A stretch of DNA of 59,766 nucleotides from NCBI GenBank assembly GCA_002696485.1, contig NZTP01000025.1, positions 1 through 59,766 on the forward strand, in the 5' to 3' direction. This document shows positions 8,715 through 17,631 of this stretch, one piece after another. A model generated the notes under the pieces. It saw only the letters and a program-made list of their open reading frames with translations. It searched no databases and was not told the DNA's origin. Every line of letters starts with the position of its first letter. Position 1 is the stretch's first letter. Position numbers and translations under genes: made by a program. Source of the stretch: Altibacter sp. (GTDB lineage Bacteria; Bacteroidota; Bacteroidia; Flavobacteriales; Flavobacteriaceae).

Positions 8715-9323
8715 ATGAAAATAGCAATTTTAATACTATCAGTGTTCTCGCTTCTGCACATAGGATGTAGTATTAATATATCAAATGACGAATTTGTCCC
8801 TCACTTACCCCTTATTACACAAACGGGGGAGAACACTTTTGGCTGTTATATCAATGGAGTTTTAGTCACGCCACGAGATGGGACTGGATCATTTAATGTG
8901 GAAGATAAAGGGATGCAATTTTTTGCAGGGCCTTCTTCATCAGATATTAAATACCATGAAATTCGGGTCAATGATTTTGCGAGCGATAAAACATCAAAAA
9001 TTAGAATCCACATTCGAGGTTTGGATTCTATAGGAGTGGGTATTTATATTGTAAATAAAAGCAATTGTCAGCAAGGTTTTCAGTCGTTGCCAACCCATAA
9101 TATTCATGGCAGAGTGTACGATTTTAACGAAAGTATCTATAAGAAATACTGTTCGCTGCCCAATTCGGGAACCATTACTATTACCAGATATGATAACGGC
9201 ATATTGTCCGGCACCTTTTCTTGCAGAGCCGCAAATGAAGATGATCCAAATGATATTGTAGAGATTACAGATGGCAGGTTTGATCTTGACTTATCAAGAT
9301 TACAGTATGAAGACTTTCCTTAA
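8715..9323 (+). CDS. Putative lipoprotein, DUF6252-like
   Basis: This 202-residue lipoprotein has a signal ending in LLHIGC (Cys18). After a short linker comes TGENTFGCYINGVLV, which resembles the start of a Bacteroidota-specific domain I recall as DUF6252. The body is beta-rich with conserved-looking cysteines (NKSNCQQGF, YKKYCSLP, SGTFSCRA), which may form disulfides in the periplasm or at the surface. The end pattern GTFSCRAAN...ITDGRFDLDL fits a compact beta domain. Function is unknown. It lies between the barrel gene and the secreted hydrolase. A small GC hairpin without a T run follows at about 9336-9358. Confidence 0.65.
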   Translation: MKIAILILSVFSLLHIGCSINISNDEFVPHLPLITQTGENTFGCYINGVLVTPRDGTGSFNVEDKGMQFFAGPSSSDIKYHEIRVNDFASDKTSKIRIHIRGLDSIGVGIYIVNKSNCQQGFQSLPTHNIHGRVYDFNESIYKKYCSLPNSGTITITRYDNGILSGTFSCRAANEDDPNDIVEITDGRFDLDLSRLQYEDFP

Positions 9324-9416
9324 TTATATAAAAAAAGGGCATCACTGCAATGACGCCCTACGTAAATAAACAAAACCGATTTCACTCAATGTTTCACTTA
9401 TTAACACTTTAAAATT

Positions 9417-12400
9417 ATGAGAAAATTATCATTTCTACTCGTTTTTCTCCCCATTTTAACATTTATTCAAGCCCAAAATCCACTCCCAACCAAGATCGAC
9501 AGCATGTTGGTGGAGATTGATCAATCGACATTTACTTCCGGAGTTCTCTATGACAGGACGGTAGGCTGGTCCAACCTCACCTCCTTTAATGATGAAGATA
9601 AACTGGCCACTGTGGATTTGTTTGAGCAAGCTTTGTCAGATATGTATAAAGCATCAAACGAACAGAAATTTGTATCTCACCATGCGTTACGTGCAAATTA
9701 TACCTCCGATACAATTCATGATATAGTTGACGTTGGAATTCTTAACGCAACATTTCATAAGCTCAATTACAAACCCGAAAATGAAGGAGAAGGAGCACTG
9801 AACAAGCAACAAGACAAATTTCAAAAGATTAATAATGATCAGCCTGTTTTCATCGAAAATCATGTTTTCCTAGCTTCTCCATTGAAAGGTGGAGTTGCGG
9901 GAAATACGATTACTTTTAAATTTGAAACATCGTTCTTGATCGAAGAAAATCCTTCAAAAGAACTCCAAACTCTTGTTGTAAATTTTGATACAAATCAAGA
10001 TTACCAAGTATTTAATAATGAAGAATTTATAACAAACAGTATCTCTGTGGATTATCCTGAGTCCGGTTATAAAACCTTAACATTTGAGGCAACATTTGCC
10101 GATGGCAGTTCATTGATAACCCAAGCAGTGATTCATGTACAACGAATTATTTATGTGCCCCCAAATCCACAAATTGAAAATGGAAGAATTGATGCCGAGA
10201 TACCTTTTCAAGGGTATGATGAGAACACCCCTAGACTTGGAAAATTGGATTACCGAATTTTTTATAGTTCACCCAATGCAGTATTAATGAAACCTATAAT
10301 TATTATTGACGGTTTCGATCCCGGTGATAAAAGAAAGTTTGAAGATACAGATCCTCATCCTGGGAGTACGAATGAAGACCATGTTTCAATTGTCGAATTT
10401 ATGAACTATATGGTCGGGGAAACATCAAGAAGTTTAATAGATGAATTAAATAATTTGGGCTATGATGTTGTTTTGGTAAATCATCCAACATATAACAGTA
10501 TTAGTGGAGGAAGTATTATTGATGGTGGAGCAGACTATATAGAGCGAAATGCACTCACGCATGTCAAATTATACCAAGAACTAAATAATAGGTTGGTACA
10601 GAATAATAGTGACGAACAATTGATTATTGTAGGGCCCAGTATGGGTGGACAGATCTCTCGGTATGCATTGGCCTATATGGAAAAGAATAATATTCCTCAC
10701 AATACCCGCTTATGGGTTAGTGTGGACAGCCCGCACATTGGGGCTAATATTCCTATTGGTCTACAGGCAATGGTTAACCAGGTGGCCTCCACGGGAAACA
10801 TAATGGCTCAAGACTTTGTAGAAAGCCAATTAGGTGCTGCAGCTGCCAAACAGCAACTTATTGAACAGTTTAACGGTTGGAATGGGAACCAATTAAGACA
10901 AGATTACTTTAACGCCCGTGCAATAGGTCAGGGTTTTTCTGAGAATAGAGGCCATCCTTTTTTTGTGCAATTCTACAATAATCTATATAATAACCGTACG
11001 TCAAATAATAGGGGATATCCGGAGGATCTGAGAAAAATAGCGCTTGTGAATGGATCCCTGACTGGGAAACGAGATTTTTTCAACCCATTTAATGAACAAT
11101 TTGACGCATTTATTGATGACGGGCAGATTGGGGCAAACATAAGGGCATTTCAAACAGTCTGCTCTCCGTGGCCTGTTTGTTGGGATGTGCATATTGGAAG
11201 TTCTGAGGCCTATAGCATGCCTGGAATCAATGGGAATGGAAAAGTTTCCAGATTCAAATATCTTTTTGACGATAAATCCAAATATGCTACTAACATAAAC
11301 TCACGTGGCACCATGGACAATGTGCCGGGAGGCTGGTTCGCAGGATTCAATGAAGTAGTTGGAGATATTGATGGCACAGATCCAATAGTTCCTTCCGGAG
11401 GATTTTGGTCTTCTTGGGATGGGATTTACTCAACCATCTTTTCAATTTTTTCTGACATCATTGGGGGTGCTGAATTAACTGTTTACAATAACGAGCACGC
11501 TCATTCTTTTATCCCTACCATAAGCTCATTAGGATTTTTCAACCCGGATTTTAACTGGAATGAGAAACTTAATCGAAACTTGGTATGTACCAACGAGATC
11601 CCTTTCGACAGTTATTTCGGCCCTAAGATCAACGAAAGACATACCTCCTTTACCGAAGAAAGCGTAGCGTGGCTATTGGAAGAACTGGCCGGCAATCCGC
11701 AACCTCCTACAGTTTATTTGGAAGGTGACGATATGAATGGTCCTGCAGCTGTATGCGCTAGTGGTCCTGTAGCATACGATTTTGACATATGTACGAGTCC
11801 TCCGGTGGAGAGTTGGGAAGTGTCCGATAATTTACAGATCCTAACTTCCGATGATACTTCAGTTACGGTACAAGCTATAAATGGTACGGTGAGCGGTAGC
11901 GGTTTTATAAAGGCGGTTTACCCGTATACAGAAGTTAAAAAAACAGTTTGGGTAGGTAATCCCACGCAAGCTCCAGTAATTACAGCACTCACTCAAAATT
12001 TTCCGGATTCTCCCGTGAACTACACTTTTGAGATCGATCCAAGTATTAGTACCATACAAGGGACAGTGCTGGAACGACATTGGGGTATTTTCCCGACCTA
12101 TATGGTTCAGATCATGAACGAAGAACAGGTAGTTATAACCACTCCCGCCAATGAAGGAATCATGTTAGATTATTATTATAAATTCAGAAATGAATGTGGT
12201 TGGAGCCCCCAGTCTGAAGCACATGGACATACCGTGGAAGATCCTAACGGGGACGGTGGTATCGAATCGGAAATCATCCTCTTTCCAAATTCCTCTGATG
12301 CCGAATTACACATAGATTTGCGTACAACAGCCAATGATACCTATATTTTGGATCTGTACGATCAATATGCTAATTTGCTGCATCATTCAGAATGTACCAA

Positions 12401-12506
12401 CATTCTAAAAACTATAGATACCTATAGTTTAGATAATGGCATATATTTTCTTCATATTTCAAACGGAGAAGAGCTGGTGATAAAACAGGTGGTGATCAAT
12501 CATTGA
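9417..12506 (+). CDS. Secreted alpha/beta-hydrolase-like protein, T9SS tail
   Basis: This 1029-residue protein has a signal peptide (cut near FIQAQ, residue 20). Residues about 285-700 look like an alpha/beta hydrolase. An oxyanion-side segment IIIIDGFDPGD is followed by the nucleophile elbow IVGPSMGGQ with Ser408, and by a downstream NEHAHSFIP (His694, His696) that may supply the catalytic His. The arrangement resembles lipase or PGAP1-like enzymes, but the substrate cannot be read from sequence. Residues 720-940 look like Ig-like or PKD-like linkers with CASGPVAYDFDICTSP. The last 75 residues (from IILFPNSSDAELHIDL) form a T9SS type A sorting domain. It is likely an extracellular esterase or lipase exported through SprA. 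Confidence 0.75.
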   Translation: MRKLSFLLVFLPILTFIQAQNPLPTKIDSMLVEIDQSTFTSGVLYDRTVGWSNLTSFNDEDKLATVDLFEQALSDMYKASNEQKFVSHHALRANYTSDTIHDIVDVGILNATFHKLNYKPENEGEGALNKQQDKFQKINNDQPVFIENHVFLASPLKGGVAGNTITFKFETSFLIEENPSKELQTLVVNFDTNQDYQVFNNEEFITNSISVDYPESGYKTLTFEATFADGSSLITQAVIHVQRIIYVPPNPQIENGRIDAEIPFQGYDENTPRLGKLDYRIFYSSPNAVLMKPIIIIDGFDPGDKRKFEDTDPHPGSTNEDHVSIVEFMNYMVGETSRSLIDELNNLGYDVVLVNHPTYNSISGGSIIDGGADYIERNALTHVKLYQELNNRLVQNNSDEQLIIVGPSMGGQISRYALAYMEKNNIPHNTRLWVSVDSPHIGANIPIGLQAMVNQVASTGNIMAQDFVESQLGAAAAKQQLIEQFNGWNGNQLRQDYFNARAIGQGFSENRGHPFFVQFYNNLYNNRTSNNRGYPEDLRKIALVNGSLTGKRDFFNPFNEQFDAFIDDGQIGANIRAFQTVCSPWPVCWDVHIGSSEAYSMPGINGNGKVSRFKYLFDDKSKYATNINSRGTMDNVPGGWFAGFNEVVGDIDGTDPIVPSGGFWSSWDGIYSTIFSIFSDIIGGAELTVYNNEHAHSFIPTISSLGFFNPDFNWNEKLNRNLVCTNEIPFDSYFGPKINERHTSFTEESVAWLLEELAGNPQPPTVYLEGDDMNGPAAVCASGPVAYDFDICTSPPVESWEVSDNLQILTSDDTSVTVQAINGTVSGSGFIKAVYPYTEVKKTVWVGNPTQAPVITALTQNFPDSPVNYTFEIDPSISTIQGTVLERHWGIFPTYMVQIMNEEQVVITTPANEGIMLDYYYKFRNECGWSPQSEAHGHTVEDPNGDGGIESEIILFPNSSDAELHIDLRTTANDTYILDLYDQYANLLHHSECTNILKTIDTYSLDNGIYFLHISNGEELVIKQVVINH

Positions 12507-12524
12507 TTCAAATATAGCAATACT

Positions 12525-12553
12525 AAAAACGCCTCGATTCGAGGCGTTTTTTT
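12525..12553. terminator. Bidirectional terminator
   Basis: ACGCCTCG (12529-12536) pairs with CGAGGCGT (12540-12547) around ATT, with A5 on one side and T7 on the other. It serves the hydrolase gene on the plus strand and the convergent SPOR gene on the minus strand. The outer stem is nearly identical to the infB terminator. Confidence 0.88.
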
Positions 12554-12558
12554 ATAAT

Positions 12559-12954
12559 TTATTTTCTACGTTCTGGCTTTAGTATAAAGGCGGAAGGAAA
12601 ATTTCGCTGTATCTCGACCAAGGCCCTATCTGCATCCAACCGGGTGCTGTAATTTCCTACCCAAACCTTATAATTTGGCGTTTCATATTCTATGGAAGCA
12701 GGCCAGTTGCTATACGAACCTCGGTATTTTTTGATCACATAATTTGCTTCCGTTAGTTCGCCGTAATACAACTGAATAGTATACCCGTCCGATAATTTGT
12801 TATCCTTTTCCAGCGATTTCTTCAGCTCCAACAAAGTAGCAATTTTAGCATCTTGGTTCACGGTTAACGTAGCCTGCTGGGCCATTGCACTTCCGTATAA
12901 AAAAAGAATTATTATGCTGATTGCTAATGATTTATGTGGTGACGATATTTTCAT
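12559..12954 (-). CDS. SPOR-domain protein
   Basis: This 131-residue protein has a signal peptide (cut after GSAMAQ, about residue 26). A C-terminal SPOR-type repeat covers about 58-130: YTIQLYYGELTEA, then a second half YKVWVGNYSTRLDADRALVEI ending in FPSAFILKPERRK. SPOR domains bind denuded peptidoglycan glycan strands, often at division sites. The alternating beta-alpha-beta pattern and the Gly-Asn-Tyr turn fit the family, though the first half is divergent. It is periplasmic. It is convergent with the hydrolase gene and divergent from the act operon, with a 224-base gap that holds a promoter for act. Confidence 0.82.
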   Translation of the reverse strand: MKISSPHKSLAISIIILFLYGSAMAQQATLTVNQDAKIATLLELKKSLEKDNKLSDGYTIQLYYGELTEANYVIKKYRGSYSNWPASIEYETPNYKVWVGNYSTRLDADRALVEIQRNFPSAFILKPERRK

Positions 12955-13049
12955 GTATTTTTGTCTTTAGTGCAAAGGTAAACCTTAATAACTTTTAGAA
13001 CCGTAAAATTATTATTTAGAATAAGTATAAATTAATCATTAACACTTTA

Positions 13050-13086
13050 TTTGCATTTCTAAAATCGACTTTAAAGCTTACTTTTG
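13050..13086 (+). promoter_or_regulatory. Promoter candidate for act-cox operon
   Basis: TACTTTTG (13079-13086) matches TAnnTTTG. TTTG at 13050-13053 is a possible -33 element, but the spacer of 25 bases is longer than usual. The transcript would start about 85 bases before actA. The surrounding gap (12955-13178) shows no reading frame. Confidence 0.45.
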
Positions 13087-13178
13087 TGCCGTTATTTATG
13101 GTGCGTTTTGCGAGCAATTAATCAACATAATGGTAACCAATTACGTGCCAAACTATTGACAATAATTTAATCATTAGT

Positions 13179-14510
13179 ATGAAAAAGGTGAATTACCGAA
13201 ATCTACCCTCACGATTGTCACTTCTCTTGTTAGTGTTCTTACTAACCTTTTCAACTACCATTTTTGCACAGGAAGAAAGTGCTAACGAGGCGGAAGCAAC
13301 GGAAGCACAAACACCACCTGCCGAAGGTGTTGGGGATGTCGCCGCAGGTGAAACTTTGTTCAAGGCAAACTGTGCCGCATGTCACAAATTGGATAAAAAG
13401 GCAACCGGACCGGCCCTAAGAGGTGTTGCTGAAAAATACGATAGAGAGTGGTTGTACAAATGGATTAAAAACAGTCAGGAATTAATTCAATCCGGTGATG
13501 CCCTTGCCGTCAAGCTTTTTGAAGAAAATAACAGATCGGTAATGACAGCCTTTCCGGCGCTTACCAATACTGATATCGATAACATTTTAGCGTATACCAG
13601 TGCTCCAAAACCCGAACCGACTGTAGTAGAACTTCCTGTTGGAGGAGGCGGTGAAAGTGGAAGCGGTGTTTCGAATAATGTTATTTTGGGTGCTTTGGCA
13701 TTGGTATTCTTATTGTTGGTAGTGATGTTGTTCTTGGTGACAAGTACACTAAAACGCATCGCTGAAGCAAATGGCGTTACCTATGAGGAGAAAGAAAAGA
13801 AAATGCCAATTTGGAAAGCATTCGCCCAAAACCAATTTCTAGTTTTGGTGACGTCTATCTTTCTATTGTTAGCTGCCGGTTATTTCGCCTACGGATGGAT
13901 GATGCAGGTAGGTGTGGATCAGGGATATGCGCCGGTACAGCCCATTCATTATTCCCATAAAATACATGCAGGGGCCAATCAAATTGATTGTAACTACTGT
14001 CATAGTTCGGCTCGAAAGAGCAAGCATTCTGGTATCCCATCCTTGAATGTTTGTATGAACTGTCACAAAAACATTGCAGAGTATAACGGTGAGGTAGATC
14101 CAGAGAATGGATATACCAAAGAATTTTACGATGCTGAGATCCAAAAACTATACGATGCGGTAGGATGGGATGAGGCCGAACAGAAATATACAGGTGAAGA
14201 AAAACCAGTGAAATGGGTCCGCATCCATAACCTTCCTGATTTTGCTTATTTTAACCATTCACAGCATGTTACAGTTGCCGGAATCGAATGTCAAAAATGT
14301 CACGGGCCGGTAGAAGAGATGGAGATCATGTATCAATTTTCTCCATTGACCATGGGATGGTGTATTAACTGTCACAGAGAGACGAACGTAAATTTAGCAG
14401 GTAATGAGTATTACGCTAAGATTCACGAAGAACTGTCCAAGAAATACGGCGTTGACAAATTGACCATCGCTCAAATGGGCGGGTTGGAATGTGGAAAATG
14501 TCACTATTAA
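13179..14510 (+). CDS. actA: Alternative complex III cytochrome c subunit ActA
   Basis: This 443-residue multihaem protein belongs to the quinol:cytochrome c oxidoreductase called alternative complex III. A signal peptide is followed by a mono-haem cytochrome domain with CAACH (65-69). Two membrane helices (about 167-190 and 220-243) lead to a pentahaem domain with CNYCH (271), CMNCH (292), CQKCH (371), CINCH (395) and CGKCH (438). That makes six haem c sites. Stand-alone ActA proteins have only the pentahaem part; the extra N-terminal haem domain is a fusion that I understand to be frequent in Bacteroidota. It probably passes electrons toward the oxidase. First gene of actABCDEF-coxBA. Confidence 0.93.
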   Translation: MKKVNYRNLPSRLSLLLLVFLLTFSTTIFAQEESANEAEATEAQTPPAEGVGDVAAGETLFKANCAACHKLDKKATGPALRGVAEKYDREWLYKWIKNSQELIQSGDALAVKLFEENNRSVMTAFPALTNTDIDNILAYTSAPKPEPTVVELPVGGGGESGSGVSNNVILGALALVFLLLVVMLFLVTSTLKRIAEANGVTYEEKEKKMPIWKAFAQNQFLVLVTSIFLLLAAGYFAYGWMMQVGVDQGYAPVQPIHYSHKIHAGANQIDCNYCHSSARKSKHSGIPSLNVCMNCHKNIAEYNGEVDPENGYTKEFYDAEIQKLYDAVGWDEAEQKYTGEEKPVKWVRIHNLPDFAYFNHSQHVTVAGIECQKCHGPVEEMEIMYQFSPLTMGWCINCHRETNVNLAGNEYYAKIHEELSKKYGVDKLTIAQMGGLECGKCHY

Positions 14511-14538
14511 AATTTTATAGATAATTACAAGTAACGAT

Positions 14539-17500
14539 ATGGCATCAAACAAGAAATACTGGAAAAGTGTTGAAGAGCTAAATGAAAACAGCTCTATTGT
14601 TGAGACGCTGCAACAAAATGAGTTTGTAGAAGAAATACCTACAGATAAATTTTTGGGAGACAAAAATGTCTTGGAAGCAACTTCAACAACACGTCGCGAT
14701 TTCTTAAAATATGTTGGGTTCACAACGGCCGCCGCTTCTTTGGCAGCTTGTGAAGGACCGGTGATTAAATCCATTCCTTATGTGGTGGCTCCCGATGAGA
14801 TCGTACCCGGTGTAGCGAATTATTATGCTACTGCTATGGCCGATGGTTTCGATTTTGCAAACGTTCTAGTGAAAACACGCGAAGGCCGACCTATTAAGAT
14901 TGAACGCAACGATCTTGCTAAAACAGGAGGTGTTAACGCACGGGTGCATGCATCTGTATTGTCTCTCTATGATGCACAACGACTGCCAACGCCTTTAATT
15001 CAAGGAGAAGAGGCTTCTTGGGAAGAGTTCGATGTTGCCGTGGCGCAAAAGATGAATGAAATGGCGGGCAAAGATATTGTTCTCTTGACACAAACATTCG
15101 CTAGTCCGTCAACTACAAAACTTATAAAAGAATTTACTGCTAAGTACCCTAATGTTCGTCATGTAATCTACGATACCGTATCTTCTTCGGAAGCTTTGGA
15201 CGCGTTTCAAAGTGTGTATGGAACACGAGGTCTTGCCGATTACGATTTTTCCAAAGCTGAAGTGATCGTCTCTGTAGGGGCCGATTTCTTAGGCGACTGG
15301 CAAGGGGGTGGTTATGATGCCGGATATGCGCAAGGACGTATTCCGAAGAATGGAAAAATGTCACGCCATATTCAATTTGAAGCGAATATGACGCTTTCCG
15401 GAGCAAACGCAGACAAACGTGTTCCTGCAACACCGGGGCAACAAATTGAGATTTTAAAGGCTTTGACCGGAGGCTCTGCTGCCGGACTACCTCCTGCGAT
15501 GGCTGAAGCAGTAGCGAATGCCAAAGCACAATTACAAAAAGCAGGTAGTAAAGGGGTGATCGTTACCGGATTGCCAAATGTGGCAGCTCAAAAGGCTGTT
15601 CTTTCCTACAATGCCAATAGCGAAGTGATGGATGCTGCAAAACCTCGACTTACTTCGATGGGGAACACCGCAGCGGTTCAACGTGTTATGAACGGGGTGG
15701 CTTCAGGAACGATCAAAGGATTGATCACGGTAGGGGTAGATCCTATCTACTCTTTCCCAAACAATCAATCATTTGTTGAGGGCTATAAGAACTTAGAAAT
15801 GTCTATGGCATTTGCCATGAAACTGGACGCGACAGCCTCCTTGGCACAATTGGTCGCCGCCACACCGCACTATCTGGAGTCTTGGGGTGATCTTCAAATG
15901 AAAAAGGGAAGCTTTAGTTTAATGCAGCCTACCATTCGTCCGTTGTTTAACACGAGACAGTTTCAAGATTGTTTGTTGAAATGGACCGCGAATCCAAAGA
16001 GCTATTACGATTATATTAAAGAAACCTGGTCAACCGTACTAGGAGGAACTTCATGGAATCAAGCGTTGCATGATGGTGTTTTGGTGAGTGATGCTTCCGT
16101 AGATACAGATACTATCGAATCTTCCACCGACCAACTTTCAGAAACCCTCGAGAGCAATACTGCCAACGGAGCTTTGTCCTCATCTTCACAAGAAGGAGAT
16201 CTTTGGCTTACCTTATATACAAAAACATCGCTTGGTGATGGCGCGCAAGCCAACAACCCTTGGTTGCAGGAAATGCCCGATCCAATTACCAGAACAACGT
16301 GGGATAACTACGTAACTGTTTCTGCAGAAGATGCTTCAGAAATGGGCTTGGAAAATAACCATGTAGCCAATGGCGGTTTGAACGGAAGCTATGTGAATGT
16401 TCGTATGGGCGATGTGGTGATTGAAAATGTACCTGTTATAATTCAGCCCGGCCAAGCAAAAGGTTCTGTTGGATTGGCTTTGGGTTATGGAAAGAAAGAA
16501 GGCATTCAGGAAGAAATGCAAACGGGCGTCAATGCGTATCCTTTGTATAAAGATTTCTCATCGGTTCAAAAAGTGAGCTTAGAAAAAGTTGCGGGTATAC
16601 ATGAGTTTGCGTGTGTGCAGCTTCACAATACCATGATGGGACGTGATATCATTAGAGAGACTTCTCTAGAGATATTCAATACTAAAGATGCCGAAGTATG
16701 GAATCCTATGCCCATGGTGTCAAAAGACCATCAGGAAATTCCTGTGACCTCTCCCGATGCAGATCTTTGGGAAGGTTTTGATCGCTCTGTAGGGCACCAT
16801 TTTAATCTATCTATCGATCTAAACGCATGTACCGGTTGTGGTGCCTGTGTGATCGCCTGTCATGCTGAGAACAATGTTCCTGTAGTAGGGAAAGAAGAGA
16901 TGCGTAAGAGTCGCGATATGCACTGGTTGCGTATTGACCGCTATTACTCGAGTGAGGAAACTTTTGAGAATGATTTTGAAAAGAAAGATAATATTTCAGG
17001 ATTGGGAAGTTCTCTTTCAGAATACGGCGAAATGGAAAACCCATCTTCGAATCCGCAGGTTGCTTTCCAACCGGTAATGTGTCAGCATTGTAACCATGCA
17101 CCTTGTGAAACAGTATGTCCGGTTGCAGCGACATCGCATGGACGTCAGGGACAAAACCACATGGCTTATAATCGATGTGTAGGAACCCGTTACTGTGCGA
17201 ATAACTGTCCTTATAAAGTACGTCGCTTTAACTGGTTCTTGTATGCAGAGAATGACGAGTTCGATTATCATATGAACAATGATCTTGGACGTATGGTGTT
17301 AAATCCTGATGTGGTAGTACGTTCCCGTGGTGTGATGGAAAAGTGTTCTATGTGTATACAAAAAACACAATTGACCATTTTGGAAGCAAAGCGGGATGGT
17401 AGAGCGATCAAGGACGGAGAATTCCAAACAGCCTGCTCTTCAGCTTGTGATAAAGGAGCGATGGTTTTTGGAGATGTCAATGACCATGATAGCAAGATAT

Positions 17501-17604
17501 ACGAATTAGCGAATAATAATAGAATGTATCACTTACTTGAAGCGGTAGGTACAAAACCGAATGTGGTGTACCAGACGAAAGTGAGAAATACAAGCGAAGT
17601 TTAA
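14539..17604 (+). CDS. actB: Alternative complex III Fe-S subunit ActB
   Basis: This 1021-residue subunit resembles a molybdopterin oxidoreductase fused to a ferredoxin. A Tat motif RRDFLK (52-57) precedes a hydrophobic stretch ending in LAAC, so the protein is exported folded and may be lipid-anchored. The molybdopterin-like part (about 60-740) belongs to the ActB type, which in solved complexes lacks the cofactor. Four Fe-S cluster motifs follow: CTGCGAC (764), CQHC with APCETVCP (848), CVGTRYC with ANNCP (880) and CSMC with CSSACDKG (936). They should wire quinol oxidation to haems. It is 28 bases after actA. Confidence 0.94.
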   Translation: MASNKKYWKSVEELNENSSIVETLQQNEFVEEIPTDKFLGDKNVLEATSTTRRDFLKYVGFTTAAASLAACEGPVIKSIPYVVAPDEIVPGVANYYATAMADGFDFANVLVKTREGRPIKIERNDLAKTGGVNARVHASVLSLYDAQRLPTPLIQGEEASWEEFDVAVAQKMNEMAGKDIVLLTQTFASPSTTKLIKEFTAKYPNVRHVIYDTVSSSEALDAFQSVYGTRGLADYDFSKAEVIVSVGADFLGDWQGGGYDAGYAQGRIPKNGKMSRHIQFEANMTLSGANADKRVPATPGQQIEILKALTGGSAAGLPPAMAEAVANAKAQLQKAGSKGVIVTGLPNVAAQKAVLSYNANSEVMDAAKPRLTSMGNTAAVQRVMNGVASGTIKGLITVGVDPIYSFPNNQSFVEGYKNLEMSMAFAMKLDATASLAQLVAATPHYLESWGDLQMKKGSFSLMQPTIRPLFNTRQFQDCLLKWTANPKSYYDYIKETWSTVLGGTSWNQALHDGVLVSDASVDTDTIESSTDQLSETLESNTANGALSSSSQEGDLWLTLYTKTSLGDGAQANNPWLQEMPDPITRTTWDNYVTVSAEDASEMGLENNHVANGGLNGSYVNVRMGDVVIENVPVIIQPGQAKGSVGLALGYGKKEGIQEEMQTGVNAYPLYKDFSSVQKVSLEKVAGIHEFACVQLHNTMMGRDIIRETSLEIFNTKDAEVWNPMPMVSKDHQEIPVTSPDADLWEGFDRSVGHHFNLSIDLNACTGCGACVIACHAENNVPVVGKEEMRKSRDMHWLRIDRYYSSEETFENDFEKKDNISGLGSSLSEYGEMENPSSNPQVAFQPVMCQHCNHAPCETVCPVAATSHGRQGQNHMAYNRCVGTRYCANNCPYKVRRFNWFLYAENDEFDYHMNNDLGRMVLNPDVVVRSRGVMEKCSMCIQKTQLTILEAKRDGRAIKDGEFQTACSSACDKGAMVFGDVNDHDSKIYELANNNRMYHLLEAVGTKPNVVYQTKVRNTSEV

Positions 17605-17631
17605 ACTAACTAAGAAATAGTAAATAAAGAT

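Noticed and set aside
9336-9358. AGGGC...GCCCT hairpin after the lipoprotein gene
   Set aside because: Only five paired bases in the outer stem, inner mismatch, no T run; mentioned with the gene but not called.
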